Source: a virus. Taken from it: a stretch of DNA of 64,000 bases. Shown in pieces: positions 8,715 through 16,164 of the stretch (positions are counted from its first letter, which is position 1; every line of letters begins with the position of its first letter). The DNA lies in IMG/VR virus record IMGVR_UViG_3300048918_000175, positions 1 through 64,000 of that record. The stretch is one strand, 5' to 3'. The notes beneath the pieces were generated by a model. The model was not told where the DNA came from and made no database searches. It worked only from the letters and a program-made list of their open reading frames with translations. The translations under genes and the position numbers were made by a program.

Positions 8715-9791
8715 CTACTGCAAATCTGTCCGATTCTTGTCGAGGAGATACGCTTCCGCAATTGACTTCGCGATGCACCGTCCATTTCGATTGCGGCGTT
8801 CAATCTGGGGCTTGACAACGACGCCCTCGCGTGTATGAGACCCGCCGACAGTCGTGGTCCCGTTCGTGTACTCATTCAGCTTCTCAAACGAGAATGGCCC
8901 TGCCCAGAGAATCGGCACCGTGTCGATGTTCTTGTCGAAGCAGACCTCGCGCATTCCTGCGATAGAGAGGAACCCTTCTTCGTCCTCGACCGAATCGGAA
9001 TAGTAAATGTCGAATGCGCGATAATTCAACTTACCGTTCTCGCCGCCGTATGTGAGATTCTGAATTCCCGCCCCGTAAATCTCACCCCACAAGATCACCA
9101 CGTCAAAGCCCGTGAGATCCAGCAAGTAATTCAGGAACGCCTCGAGGTCATACTGAATCGCAGCGCGCCAGTAGAGATTCGTGTCCTCACGCTCTAGGAT
9201 CATGCGGCGTGACGACACAAGCATCTCCCGATCATCCTTCGTCATACCGACGCCGAAGTTCGTGCCATGAATCTTCTCGGTCATGACGACGTTCTCACCG
9301 AGCGTGAACGTGTCCGGCTCTTTCTTGATATTCTCGATATTGGTGTACGTCGGGAACCAAGATGGACGAGGCCGCGCTCGCCCAGCCATGTTCGCGGGGA
9401 TCGGCTGCTCGTACTTCTCAATGCCCAGGAGATGACCGATACCCGATCCCACCTTGCAGTTCTCAAGGCCACCGAAGCCTCGCTTCTCAAGCGCCTGCAT
9501 GGCAACGTGGTATGGGACTACCAAGCCCTGCGACAGTTCGCCTCTCAGACGAATGGCCTTCACGCGATTCTTGAGTGGACCCGCGAGCTTACCCTCGTAA
9601 CCAAACTCGGCAGCGAGTTCAACGGGAAGCAAAGCCTCTTCGGGGATGTAGAGGACCAGATCACCCGTCTTGTGAATGCCCTTCCCGACGACTGCGCGAT
9701 AGCCACCGACGCGGGCAAGCTCCAGCAAGTCGGCGTTGGGGTGTGCTGATACTTCATCCAGATTGACGAGTTCTACAGAGAAAGTGCTCAT
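8715..9791 (-). CDS. RNA ligase, DRB0094/Rnl5-like with N-terminal OB-type domain
   Basis: 358 residues. Residues 1-110 look like the N-terminal OB-type domain of the DRB0094 family (HPNADLLELARVGGY, GDLVLYIPEEALLP). The ligase core follows: motif I VMTEKIHGTNFGV (Lys about residue 170), DVVILWGEIYG, REGVVVKP and KSIAEAYLL. Family members seal nicked RNA or RNA/DNA 3'-OH/5'-phosphate junctions. It is the second ligase in this cassette. Confidence 0.87.
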   Translation of the reverse strand: MSTFSVELVNLDEVSAHPNADLLELARVGGYRAVVGKGIHKTGDLVLYIPEEALLPVELAAEFGYEGKLAGPLKNRVKAIRLRGELSQGLVVPYHVAMQALEKRGFGGLENCKVGSGIGHLLGIEKYEQPIPANMAGRARPRPSWFPTYTNIENIKKEPDTFTLGENVVMTEKIHGTNFGVGMTKDDREMLVSSRRMILEREDTNLYWRAAIQYDLEAFLNYLLDLTGFDVVILWGEIYGAGIQNLTYGGENGKLNYRAFDIYYSDSVEDEEGFLSIAGMREVCFDKNIDTVPILWAGPFSFEKLNEYTNGTTTVGGSHTREGVVVKPQIERRNRNGRCIAKSIAEAYLLDKNRTDLQ

Positions 9792-10006
9792 TTTACCTCA
9801 ATGCAAGGGTAGTCTACTTCGACGGGGACGGAGACACGAAATCGTTGTGAATAGTGGGGACCATGTCCCTTGACGCTACGGGTGTTGTGACTCCATCGCT
9901 GCCCGGTTATCTTTCCACAGTGGCAACACTTTACTTCATCGGCACCGCCGAAGAATCCCGCAGTCGTGCCGTTGCCTGTTGCGTGCCAGCAGTGTTTGCG
10001 TTCCAT
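9788..10006 (-). CDS. Small putative zinc-binding protein
   Basis: 72 residues with KHCWHATG near the start and KCCHCGKITG in the middle, so one zinc site from C-x-x-H and C-x-x-C is plausible. The ATG lies inside the amidase gene (76-base overlap, other frame) and the stop overlaps the ligase start. Function unknown. Confidence 0.55.
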   Translation of the reverse strand: MERKHCWHATGNGTTAGFFGGADEVKCCHCGKITGQRWSHNTRSVKGHGPHYSQRFRVSVPVEVDYPCIEVK

Positions 10007-10485
10007 ATCCTCATCCAGTCGAAGTTGGGTCCGGGGTCTTGTTTGCGACCACGCGGGAATGCAATGTCAGAGTGTCCTACAATCTTCGTTGAATCTATGT
10101 CGGGGTATTGGCCCCGCAAGGACGAGAGTAGCCAATTCAACGAGGCATACTGCGCATCGGTATACGGAACCGTTCCTGATCCCGAGAGACAAATACCAAT
10201 TGAATAATGGTTGAGTCGCAGATACCCATGCCAATACGAAAGACCTGCGTGGCGCGCCTCGTATTTCGGGTCAATAAGTTTGTAAATGACCCCGTCCTTC
10301 CCGATGACGTAATGGTACGCGTTCCGCTTGCGCTTCAGGTACCGAATCGTCTCGCGCACCGTCTCAGACGAATCGTAATGGATGACGACGATGTTATCGG
10401 ACGTTGCGCGTGTCTTGCTGTGGGGAAACGGCACCGAGACGATCTTCGGCGCGAGCGTCAACCACAGCAAGAGGATCAACCTCAT
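9931..10485 (-). CDS. N-acetylmuramoyl-L-alanine amidase (Amidase_2) with export signal
   Basis: 184 residues. A short N-terminal hydrophobic segment (LILLLWLTLAPKIVSV) suggests export or a signal-anchor. The Amidase_2 core shows NIVVIHYDSS, YHYVIGKDGVIYKLI, RLNHYSIGICL and IVGHSDIAFPRGRKQDPG, which carry the expected zinc and catalytic positions. It would cut the amide bond between muramic acid and the peptide. A second, unrelated-looking amidase is at 62571-63269. Confidence 0.82.
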   Translation of the reverse strand: MRLILLLWLTLAPKIVSVPFPHSKTRATSDNIVVIHYDSSETVRETIRYLKRKRNAYHYVIGKDGVIYKLIDPKYEARHAGLSYWHGYLRLNHYSIGICLSGSGTVPYTDAQYASLNWLLSSLRGQYPDIDSTKIVGHSDIAFPRGRKQDPGPNFDWMRIWNANTAGTQQATARLRDSSAVPMK

Positions 10486-10991
10486 AGGAGCGAGAGATTA
10501 TACCGCTTCGCGAGGTGATGCTGTGTGAGAGTGAGGGCGTGCTTGTCCTTCGATGAATCGGTGTAGAAGAACCGATCGAGGCAGCCCTTCTGCTGGAGTT
10601 CGTAAAACTCATGGGCGGAGAGTTCGTCCTCGACCCACACCCAGTCGCGGGTGAAGTCAATCCCCGTCGTCTTGGTCGTGCAGTTATGAGAATCGGGATT
10701 CACGATAGACGCAAGGCGATTCTTTGAGACCTGCAGAATATCAGCCAGCCGCTCCGAGTCAGAGGCGCCGAGGAAACCAATACCCGTCCAGCATGTCAGC
10801 CACCGCACTTCAAAGTGCTCCATCGCCCAGTGAATGAAGTTCGCAGCACCTTCCGCGGGGCCACCGCTAGGATGCTTCTGGTAATAGGCCTTCGCCTCCG
10901 AGTCCGTCATGTGCTCGGGGAATCGGAGCAGGGTCCCATCAATATCAAGGTACAGGATCGGCTTCCGCGTGTCCTTCTGTGTCTCCGTCAT
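10482..10991 (-). CDS. HAD-like hydrolase
   Basis: 169 residues with the HAD nucleophile motif ILYLDIDGTLL near residues 12-22, a WLTCWT motif II-like segment, and WVWVEDELS before the C terminus. This matches compact HAD domains seen near RNA-repair genes in other phages. A strong GAGGAAG site precedes the ATG. A role in end repair or nucleotide metabolism is inference from position. Confidence 0.75.
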   Translation of the reverse strand: MTETQKDTRKPILYLDIDGTLLRFPEHMTDSEAKAYYQKHPSGGPAEGAANFIHWAMEHFEVRWLTCWTGIGFLGASDSERLADILQVSKNRLASIVNPDSHNCTTKTTGIDFTRDWVWVEDELSAHEFYELQQKGCLDRFFYTDSSKDKHALTLTQHHLAKRYNLSLL

Positions 10992-11136
10992 GTCGTTTCT
11001 TCCTCAGCACTTTGGATGATAGCGCGATGACCCATGTCAGGGACCAGTGGTGGCCCGCGAGTTTCAGGGCTTCCTGGAGATCAAGGACGTCGCCGCCGTT
11101 ATACAAGACTAGTTCGGCCACTTCTTCCGGGGACAT
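10945..11136 (-). CDS. Small hypothetical protein
   Basis: 63 residues from the ATG at 11136, chosen because GGAGG lies seven bases upstream. N-terminal MSPEEVAELVLYNGGDVLDL looks like a small helical domain and the C terminus is highly charged. It overlaps the HAD gene by 47 bases and the zinc-ribbon gene by 28, which lowers certainty. Confidence 0.5.
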   Translation of the reverse strand: MSPEEVAELVLYNGGDVLDLQEALKLAGHHWSLTWVIALSSKVLRKKRHDGDTEGHAEADPVP

Positions 11137-11348
11137 GCTTCGCCTCCAGGTAGGGGCGAGAATGCTTTCCCTTTCAGCGGGCACCCACAGTCATCGCAGG
11201 TGTACGAGAGAATCAGTGGGGTAAAGACCTTCGCGGGGCAGGTCTCACAGATCGCTAACCTCTCTGCGGCTCGGGCTCCCTGTTCCGGAGTCCCCTTGAA
11301 GACCCGTACCCACGCCGTCGCGATTTCTCCGAGATTTGGAATTTCCAT
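11109..11348 (-). CDS. Zinc-ribbon protein
   Basis: 79 residues with ICETCPAK, CDDCGCPLKGK and EACPRKKW: a Cys4-type ribbon like that of many short phage proteins. AGGAG precedes the ATG. Role unknown. Confidence 0.65.
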   Translation of the reverse strand: MEIPNLGEIATAWVRVFKGTPEQGARAAERLAICETCPAKVFTPLILSYTCDDCGCPLKGKAFSPLPGGEACPRKKWPN

Positions 11349-11529
11349 CAGGGACTACTCCTGCATCATCATGGTATGCGAGAAAGGCGAGGGCCAACTC
11401 GACCAGCGAGGGTTGCTCCCACCGGAGGAGCGTCGAGTGGTTGACGATGTTCTCTGCCCGATGCACAGCAGAGATGTATGCATCACCTGTCGGTCTCGGG
11501 AGGTCGTGTTGAAAATGCACGTCTCTCAT
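11245..11529 (-). CDS. Hypothetical protein overlapping zinc-ribbon gene
   Basis: 94 residues. The ATG directly follows the TAA of the upstream gene and has GAGG nine bases before it. The first 55 residues look coding (LLRWEQPSLVELALAFLAYH); the last 35 overlap the zinc-ribbon gene by 104 bases and look like out-of-frame sequence. The true end may be affected by a sequence error or the overlap may be real. Confidence 0.45.
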   Translation of the reverse strand: MRDVHFQHDLPRPTGDAYISAVHRAENIVNHSTLLRWEQPSLVELALAFLAYHDDAGVVPDGNSKSRRNRDGVGTGLQGDSGTGSPSRREVSDL

Positions 11530-11531
11530 AG

Positions 11532-11933
11532 TTAGTGCCTCGTGTTGGCAAGTGCTGCATCAATCTCGGCGTTCGTGTAATGCCGCGAGAGTAGCATTCC
11601 TCGGAACCTGTTCCAGTGGTGCTTATACAGCATCGGGATGGGATCACCCTTCGGGATCCTAAATTGATCTGCGTTGATGGTTGCAATCGTGAGGGCAAAG
11701 AGCAGGTCATGATGGAGGGCAGACCCGAATAGCCTCCAGCTTCCTTCCACACCGACTGTCCACACCTCAGCCTTCCATTCGCGCGTTGACCGCACCGCGT
11801 CTAACTTCACGGAGAAGTCGCGAATTTCGAGATAGAGGAGAATTGCTTCGATCTGCGCCGACACGTCGTCGGTGTCGAACTTGGATTTCTTGAAAATCTC
11901 GTAATTGGTGGGCTTCTTAGCTTTTGGCATCAA
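11532..11933 (-). CDS. Hypothetical protein
   Basis: 133 residues, not recognised. Basic N terminus (MPKAKKPTNYEIFKK), then a mixed globular sequence ending HYTNAEIDAALANTRH. No membrane segment or cysteine motif. Its stop is followed at once by the next ATG. Confidence 0.6.
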   Translation of the reverse strand: MMPKAKKPTNYEIFKKSKFDTDDVSAQIEAILLYLEIRDFSVKLDAVRSTREWKAEVWTVGVEGSWRLFGSALHHDLLFALTIATINADQFRIPKGDPIPMLYKHHWNRFRGMLLSRHYTNAEIDAALANTRH

Positions 11934-11970
11934 GTCTCCCGTGAGTAGCAGGCACGCGTCTCTCCGCGTT

Positions 11971-12225
11971 TCATATTTCGTTCATCGTGTAGGTTCTCTT
12001 TCCCGTCTCACCGTCACGCTGCGCGCGGCGAAAGCAATCGGCCAGCTTGTCGGACAGATCAGTGACCCGATGAAGGTTGGGCCACGTGTACCAGATGTTA
12101 CCAAACCCACTCGCCTCACTCACGAACTCTGACTCCCAGAGTTTCTTGCCGAACAGATACACCCGCTTGGTTATCATGTGGGAGTACCTGCTTCCGGGCA
12201 CATGGGTGTATTCATACTGAATCAT
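11971..12225 (-). CDS. Small hypothetical protein
   Basis: 84 residues from the ATG at 12225, chosen over a longer frame because AGAGGAAGG lies just upstream and the start overlaps the previous stop. Aromatic-rich core (WYTWPNLHRVTDLSDKLADCF). Not recognised. Confidence 0.6.
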   Translation of the reverse strand: MIQYEYTHVPGSRYSHMITKRVYLFGKKLWESEFVSEASGFGNIWYTWPNLHRVTDLSDKLADCFRRAQRDGETGKRTYTMNEI

Positions 12226-12497
12226 TGTACCTTCCTCTGAAAGTATGCGTCGAGTTCCTCGACATACGAGATCCGACATGCTTCGACAAATTCCGAGTCT
12301 CGCTTCATGATTTCCGGGATCCACGTGAGCCCCGAACAGAAATGCTCTGATATCGGATGGACACCGTACCCCTTCACAAGCCAGCCAGCGAGAGTGCGCA
12401 CCTTCCACATCTTCCCGTGATAGACGCCTGTCGGCACCGAGCGCGAATACTCGGGGAGCGAGTCCAGTTGCCGCTGTGATAGCCGAAGCGTTCGCAT
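12222..12497 (-). CDS. Hypothetical protein
   Basis: 91 residues from the ATG at 12497, which lies one base after the stop of the small membrane protein upstream. The longer open frame upstream of this ATG is Ser-rich shadow sequence of that gene. N-terminal MRTLRLSQRQLDSLPEYSRS is amphipathic. Not recognised. Confidence 0.55.
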   Translation of the reverse strand: MRTLRLSQRQLDSLPEYSRSVPTGVYHGKMWKVRTLAGWLVKGYGVHPISEHFCSGLTWIPEIMKRDSEFVEACRISYVEELDAYFQRKVQ

Positions 12498-12498
12498 C

Positions 12499-12663
12499 CT
12501 AGAAGAGGCGGTCGAGAAAATTGAACGTGCCGTTCCCGAGCCATTCAACGAAGCCGAAGAAGCGCCCGATGAGCCAGACACCCGCGGCGATAACGACAAC
12601 GAGACCTGTGAGCCCGACGACGATAGAGGCCAAGATAAACAGGGCAAACAGAAAGGTATCCAT
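12499..12663 (-). CDS. 54-residue membrane protein
   Basis: MDTFLFALFILASIVVG continues into a second hydrophobic run (LTGLVVVIAAGVWLIG), then FFGFVEWLG and a short tail. One long or two short membrane segments. It is packed between two coding regions with gaps of one and three bases, which supports a real gene in spite of its length. Confidence 0.6.
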   Translation of the reverse strand: MDTFLFALFILASIVVGLTGLVVVIAAGVWLIGRFFGFVEWLGNGTFNFLDRLF

Positions 12664-12666
12664 GAT

Positions 12667-12831
12667 TCAGTCTTCAAAGAGAGTGACGATGCCTATGAAC
12701 AGCATCGGAATCGGCCACAGTAGGACGATGAGAAAATTGCGCCAGTTGATTTCATGGCGATAGAGCGTCACGGCCCCGTGCCCCATCAGCAGGTATACGA
12801 CCGCATAGAACACCCAGAGAATCGGAATCAT
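12667..12831 (-). CDS. 54-residue membrane protein
   Basis: Two hydrophobic segments (ILWVFYAVVYLLMG and NFLIVLLWPIPMLFIGIV) separated by a short charged loop RHEINWR. Its ATG overlaps the stop of the Tad2-like gene (ATGA). Equal in length to its downstream neighbour but not obviously homologous. Confidence 0.6.
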   Translation of the reverse strand: MIPILWVFYAVVYLLMGHGAVTLYRHEINWRNFLIVLLWPIPMLFIGIVTLFED

Positions 12832-13163
12832 GCGAGGACCCAGTCCGGTGAAAGCACGTCATGCGAGTACGGTTGCCAGACCGCCGGCGCCTTGGCCAAG
12901 AACTTCGGGAGGAGGACGAACACGTCGTTCCCCAGCTTGAAGATGCGCGACTCAGGATGCCATGCAACACGTCGAATTGATTCACCTGCGCGGAGATGCT
13001 TCATGGCCTTCTCAAAGGTCATCCGCGTCTTCCGCGCTTTGGGTGTCGGTGTCGCGGGGCCTTTCAGTTTCTTCATACGCATCTCCTTTTTGTGAGCGGC
13101 CGCTTGCCGCATGAATTGTTCTTCCGTAATGGGTCCCGTCCGATCGGCGTAGCGAATAGTCAC
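12828..13163 (-). CDS. DUF2829/Tad2-like protein (candidate anti-Thoeris)
   Basis: 111 residues. The C-terminal 65 residues follow the DUF2829 plan: MTFEKAMKHLRAGESIRRVAW, a middle strand region RIFKLGNDVFVLL, then a short conserved-type ending DVLSPDWVLA. Tad2 proteins of this family sequester the Thoeris signal nucleotide. A Lys-rich N-terminal extension of about 45 residues is unusual. The family call rests on pattern only, so anti-Thoeris action is a hypothesis. Confidence 0.5.
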   Translation of the reverse strand: MTIRYADRTGPITEEQFMRQAAAHKKEMRMKKLKGPATPTPKARKTRMTFEKAMKHLRAGESIRRVAWHPESRIFKLGNDVFVLLPKFLAKAPAVWQPYSHDVLSPDWVLA

Positions 13164-13432
13164 TAGAACCCCTTCCGGTATGTCACGGCCGATACGTCGC
13201 TGAGGGTGATCGTGTGAAGCTGCCGACGCGCGAGCGGATGTGCTTCCCAGGTGAACGTCGTGAGTTCATTGCTGTCGGAACGCTGGGTCGTGATCTTCTT
13301 GGTCCAGAGCGTGAGCCGATCTCCGGACTTCAGATACACGGTCACCCGAAGGAGCGTGCGCCCCACGACCCCGATGACGAACAGGACAAAGAGGACGAGA
13401 TACAGGATCGCCTCAATCTGAAAGGGATCCAT
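13163..13432 (-). CDS. Single-pass membrane protein
   Basis: 89 residues. One strong N-terminal helix (AILYLVLFVLFVIGVVG) followed by about 60 polar residues that look beta-rich (VTVYLKSGDRLTLWTKK). Starts where the upstream gene stops (shared base). Function unknown. Confidence 0.65.
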   Translation of the reverse strand: MDPFQIEAILYLVLFVLFVIGVVGRTLLRVTVYLKSGDRLTLWTKKITTQRSDSNELTTFTWEAHPLARRQLHTITLSDVSAVTYRKGF

Positions 13433-13860
13433 CAGATCACCCCTGCATCAGTGAACACGGCCGTCGAGAGCCCAAGCTCCGAGGCAATACGCCGCATCCC
13501 CGCGACCCAGTCTGCGAACCATTCGGTGTCCGTCGGGGTCGCGAAGGGATCGGAAGACGCATCAGAGAGGGCTCCTGGCGAGTTCAGGACTGGGGCGTCG
13601 TGTGCCCGTTGAAGGCGCTGGACAAAGAGGACATCCTTGTCATCGACGCCCATCGCGTCATAAACGGGCGTGTCGAGGCCCGAGAATGAGATGGTCTCCA
13701 TCGTGGGCCTGTAGACCTCATCGGGGATCAAGTGCCCCGCGGCACACTTTCTCCCGTTGGGACCGCGGTACATGCACCCCTTGCCGACTTCAAACGACGG
13801 TCCCCGCTGGGCAATGAGCGCGAGCGCAACGGCGTTGAACAACTCTTGGCGCGTTTTCAT
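13432..13860 (-). CDS. Hypothetical protein, tandem paralogue A
   Basis: 142 residues from the ATG at 13860, which overlaps the stop of its paralogue (ATGA). The shared core is GCMYRGPNGRKCAAGHLIPD (about residues 28-47), near identical to the gene at 13857-14261. Paired Cys and His residues suggest a metal site or a catalytic Cys. A Pro/Ser linker follows. Function unknown; similar short motifs occur in other phage proteins. Confidence 0.7.
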   Translation of the reverse strand: MKTRQELFNAVALALIAQRGPSFEVGKGCMYRGPNGRKCAAGHLIPDEVYRPTMETISFSGLDTPVYDAMGVDDKDVLFVQRLQRAHDAPVLNSPGALSDASSDPFATPTDTEWFADWVAGMRRIASELGLSTAVFTDAGVI

Positions 13861-14261
13861 TGCGACACCGTATCGAGGACCGCGGGAGACAGATCGTACC
13901 GTGCTGCCAGGGCCCGCATCTTCGTGACCCACTGCGGGAGCCAGGCCTCAGCAGGAATCTCGGTCCACTCTGAATCGACAAGCATCGGATCATCGTGACA
14001 GGTCTGGAGATCGCGGACAAACATCCTGTCGGCGTAGGTTCCAATACCTATCGCAGAGAGGAGCGGCTCCTCGAAATGAACCGCGAGAATGGACCTCCCT
14101 TCTAGGCCCGGGGTATAGTGTTCGTCGGGGATCAGGTGCCCCGCGGCACACTTCGACCCCTCGGGTCCCCGGTACATACATCCCTTGTCAACGGAGAACG
14201 AGGGGCGACCCTGTGCGAGGAGTGCGAGTGCAACTCTGTTGAATACGTCCTGACGATTCAT
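13857..14261 (-). CDS. Hypothetical protein, tandem paralogue B
   Basis: 134 residues. Starts MNRQDVFNRVALALLAQG, then GCMYRGPEGSKCAAGHLIPD, aligned over nearly full length with the downstream gene, so the two arose by tandem duplication. The C-terminal LPQWVTKMRALAARYDL is also matched (FADWVAGMRRIASELGL). Function unknown. Confidence 0.7.
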   Translation of the reverse strand: MNRQDVFNRVALALLAQGRPSFSVDKGCMYRGPEGSKCAAGHLIPDEHYTPGLEGRSILAVHFEEPLLSAIGIGTYADRMFVRDLQTCHDDPMLVDSEWTEIPAEAWLPQWVTKMRALAARYDLSPAVLDTVSQ

Positions 14262-14276
14262 GTTGTTCCCTCTCAG

Positions 14277-14501
14277 TTAGTGTCCGTAATTGAAGCCAAA
14301 GAGCCACGTCTGTGTCCCTACAACCATTTCTTCGTCATAGGAACCGCAGCAGCCCGCGTCACGATCTAGGTTGTACTCGGCGACCGAATCGTAGTCAGAG
14401 CGGAGTGCGAAGCGTGCATTGTCCACACACTCATGGCTCTCAAACGCAACATCGAATGCGTCTTGCACGACGCTCGGTACTGAATGGTAGTCATATCTCA
14501 T
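14277..14501 (-). CDS. Small hypothetical protein, possibly leaderless mRNA
   Basis: 74 residues starting MRYDYHSVPSVVQDAF. A longer GTG-started frame runs through the promoter and is rejected. The -10 element of the promoter at 14508-14536 ends six bases before the ATG, so the transcript would begin at or next to the start codon. Acidic, with CVDNARFALRSDYDSVAEY; unrecognised. Confidence 0.6.
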   Translation of the reverse strand: MRYDYHSVPSVVQDAFDVAFESHECVDNARFALRSDYDSVAEYNLDRDAGCCGSYDEEMVVGTQTWLFGFNYGH

Positions 14502-14507
14502 GTACGA

Positions 14508-14536
14508 AACATAGCACCGTTCGGCGCGAGGAACAA
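14508..14536 (-). promoter_or_regulatory. Promoter, TTGTTC / TATGTT
   Basis: Minus-strand TTGTTC, 17 bases, TATGTT, preceded by GGTGC as in the other early promoters. It is unusual in lying directly at the ATG of 14501. Confidence 0.5.
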
Positions 14537-14778
14537 GGCGCACTTTGTCCGTTTTTCAGGTCGGAAAATTATTTTTGAAATTCGGGAATTTACAGCACGC
14601 GGCAGAAAACGGACAGAGCGATTTCTGTGAGGAATTATTTTCGGACAAGAGAAGGATATCCATGCTCTATAACCCTCCTCATATAGACCGGGAGACTAGA
14701 GATTCCATAGCCGAGTTCTCCTAGAGGCAAACGGCGGCGAGCGACGATGGTCTGTCGCTCGCGTTCTGGACGATCGGG
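14537..14778. other. AT-rich non-coding gap
   Basis: About 240 bases with no supportable gene. It is more AT-rich than its surroundings and carries two similar runs (AAAATAATT with flanking TCCG) about 50 bases apart. It separates the micro-gene block from the early-promoter block. Confidence 0.4.
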
Positions 14779-14982
14779 CTACAGCGAGAGGAGCAGTTCG
14801 ACGGTATCGACAAACTGCACATATGCGCGGGACCCATCGACAATCTCATGGACTTTCTTCTCACGCGTAATGTCACAGAGCAGACGAAGCGGCTCAATGG
14901 CTGCATTCACACGGTTTCGGATATCGGCGTCGGTCTTGTAGATCACGACTGCGCGATGTGCTGCGATTTCGGCGAGCGTCAT
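14779..14982 (-). CDS. Small hypothetical protein
   Basis: 67 residues, helical and Leu/Ala-rich (MTLAEIAAHRAVVIYKTDAD, ends VDTVELLLSL). Single-gene unit with its own promoter 30 bases upstream. Not recognised. Confidence 0.65.
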   Translation of the reverse strand: MTLAEIAAHRAVVIYKTDADIRNRVNAAIEPLRLLCDITREKKVHEIVDGSRAYVQFVDTVELLLSL

Positions 14983-15009
14983 TGTCAGATAGTGTTAGAG
15001 TGTATAGAC

Positions 15010-15038
15010 AAGCTAGCACCGAATGTGGTGGAGCGCAA
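15010..15038 (-). promoter_or_regulatory. Early-family promoter
   Basis: TTGCGC, 17 bases, TAGCTT, with the upstream box AACCTCAGG directly before the -35. Serves the gene starting at 14982. Confidence 0.7.
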
Positions 15039-15068
15039 GCCTGAGGTTAGACTCGCGCGAGCCACGTA

Positions 15069-15389
15069 CTAGCAGAACTGTTCAGCGTCGTCCATTGAGA
15101 CGTAGAACTTGCCGTCCACCTCGTACACGATAATGTCATCCGACATATCGTAGATCCGCACCGACTTCATGCTCATATCGTAGACGAGTACGACGAGCCG
15201 CTTGCCTGTGACGACCGTTGCCGTCTCCACCTCGATATCATTCGCGCCGCCCTCCGAATCCTCGTCCTCATATGCAATCGTGAGTGCATCACCGAGCGAT
15301 GCGTCTCCCGCGAGTTCCGCCACGAATGCCTCGTTCGTTTCGATCTTCGCAACGTCGCGCAACGTTTCAAGCTTCGTCAGATTGAGCAT
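15069..15389 (-). CDS. Acidic hypothetical protein
   Basis: 106 residues, rich in Asp/Glu (AYEDEDSEGGANDIEVETA) with a beta-type second half (KRLVVLVYDMSMKSVRIYDM). Not recognised. Own promoter at 15416-15443. Confidence 0.65.
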   Translation of the reverse strand: MLNLTKLETLRDVAKIETNEAFVAELAGDASLGDALTIAYEDEDSEGGANDIEVETATVVTGKRLVVLVYDMSMKSVRIYDMSDDIIVYEVDGKFYVSMDDAEQFC

Positions 15390-15415
15390 GTCAGTCAGTG
15401 TTAGAGTGTACTATC

Positions 15416-15443
15416 AACTTACACCTAAACGGACGGAGCGCAA
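15416..15443 (-). promoter_or_regulatory. Early-family promoter
   Basis: TTGCGC, 16 bases, TAAGTT, with GGTG before the -10. The CCTGAGG upstream box is present but displaced about 20 bases upstream. Confidence 0.65.
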
Positions 15444-15478
15444 GAGCAAATGTGCCTCTCGCGCTCCTCAGGTTTGGA

Positions 15479-15850
15479 CTAGTCGAACTTGTCTTGGTCT
15501 AGCGTCGAGATGAGATAGCGACCTGGGCACAGCGCATCCTCGTAGATGATCTCCAGGTCCACGCGTTCGATCTTCACGGAGCAATCGGGATAGCAGCGAA
15601 TCATGCCGATCGCGAAGATGCCGTCGCGGCGAATCGTGCTCGGGACCTTGCGATGACGGACGACTGTGTTCGCGTCTCGCGGATCGAAGGCGAGTGTGTA
15701 CATGTCGGTGTCCGAATCGCGGTTGCGCGTGAAGTTCACCGACGCCTTGCGAAGCGCCATCGCCATTTCGGTTTCGCCGTCGTCAAGCGAGGCGAGCGCC
15801 ATATTGTCGAGGGCCGAGTCCAATCGCGCGAGTTCAAGAAAGAGAGGCAT
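15479..15850 (-). CDS. Hypothetical protein
   Basis: 123 residues, globular, with LDNMALASLDDGETEMAMAL near the N terminus and CSVKIERVDLEIIYEDALC in the second half. Not recognised; one promoter, one gene. Confidence 0.65.
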   Translation of the reverse strand: MPLFLELARLDSALDNMALASLDDGETEMAMALRKASVNFTRNRDSDTDMYTLAFDPRDANTVVRHRKVPSTIRRDGIFAIGMIRCYPDCSVKIERVDLEIIYEDALCPGRYLISTLDQDKFD

Positions 15851-15888
15851 GTCCTTGTCCGGTTTGAGTTGTCCTGCTCACACCGTAT

Positions 15889-15916
15889 AATCTACACCGA
15901 TGCGAGCAGGACGCAA
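15889..15916 (-). promoter_or_regulatory. Early-family promoter
   Basis: TTGCGT, 16 bases, TAGATT, upstream box AACCTCAGGC. Serves 15850. Confidence 0.7.
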
Positions 15917-15924
15917 GCCTGAGG

Positions 15925-16164
15925 TTACAGTGGGATCTTGTAGTCGAGCGCGATGATTGCGATAGCACGACGACCGTAGTACGTGCGCGAGCCGATTGCG
16001 ATGTTGCACTCCTCCAGCGGAAGTGCGTCGCCGTTGTACGTCCAATCCTTCCCGTGTTCAGTACCTGGGAGCGTCATGATCTTTTCGATCATCGTCTCCA
16101 CCGAATCGCCCACAAACTCGATTGCTCCACCCGTCGCGTGATTGATGATCGACCCGTAGACCAT
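15925..16164 (-). CDS. Small hypothetical protein
   Basis: 79 residues from the ATG at 16164, preceded by AGAGGA. The open frame extends much further upstream, but that part runs through the promoter and the next gene and looks like shadow sequence. Starts MVYGSIINHATGGAIEFVGD. Not recognised. Confidence 0.65.
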   Translation of the reverse strand: MVYGSIINHATGGAIEFVGDSVETMIEKIMTLPGTEHGKDWTYNGDALPLEECNIAIGSRTYYGRRAIAIIALDYKIPL

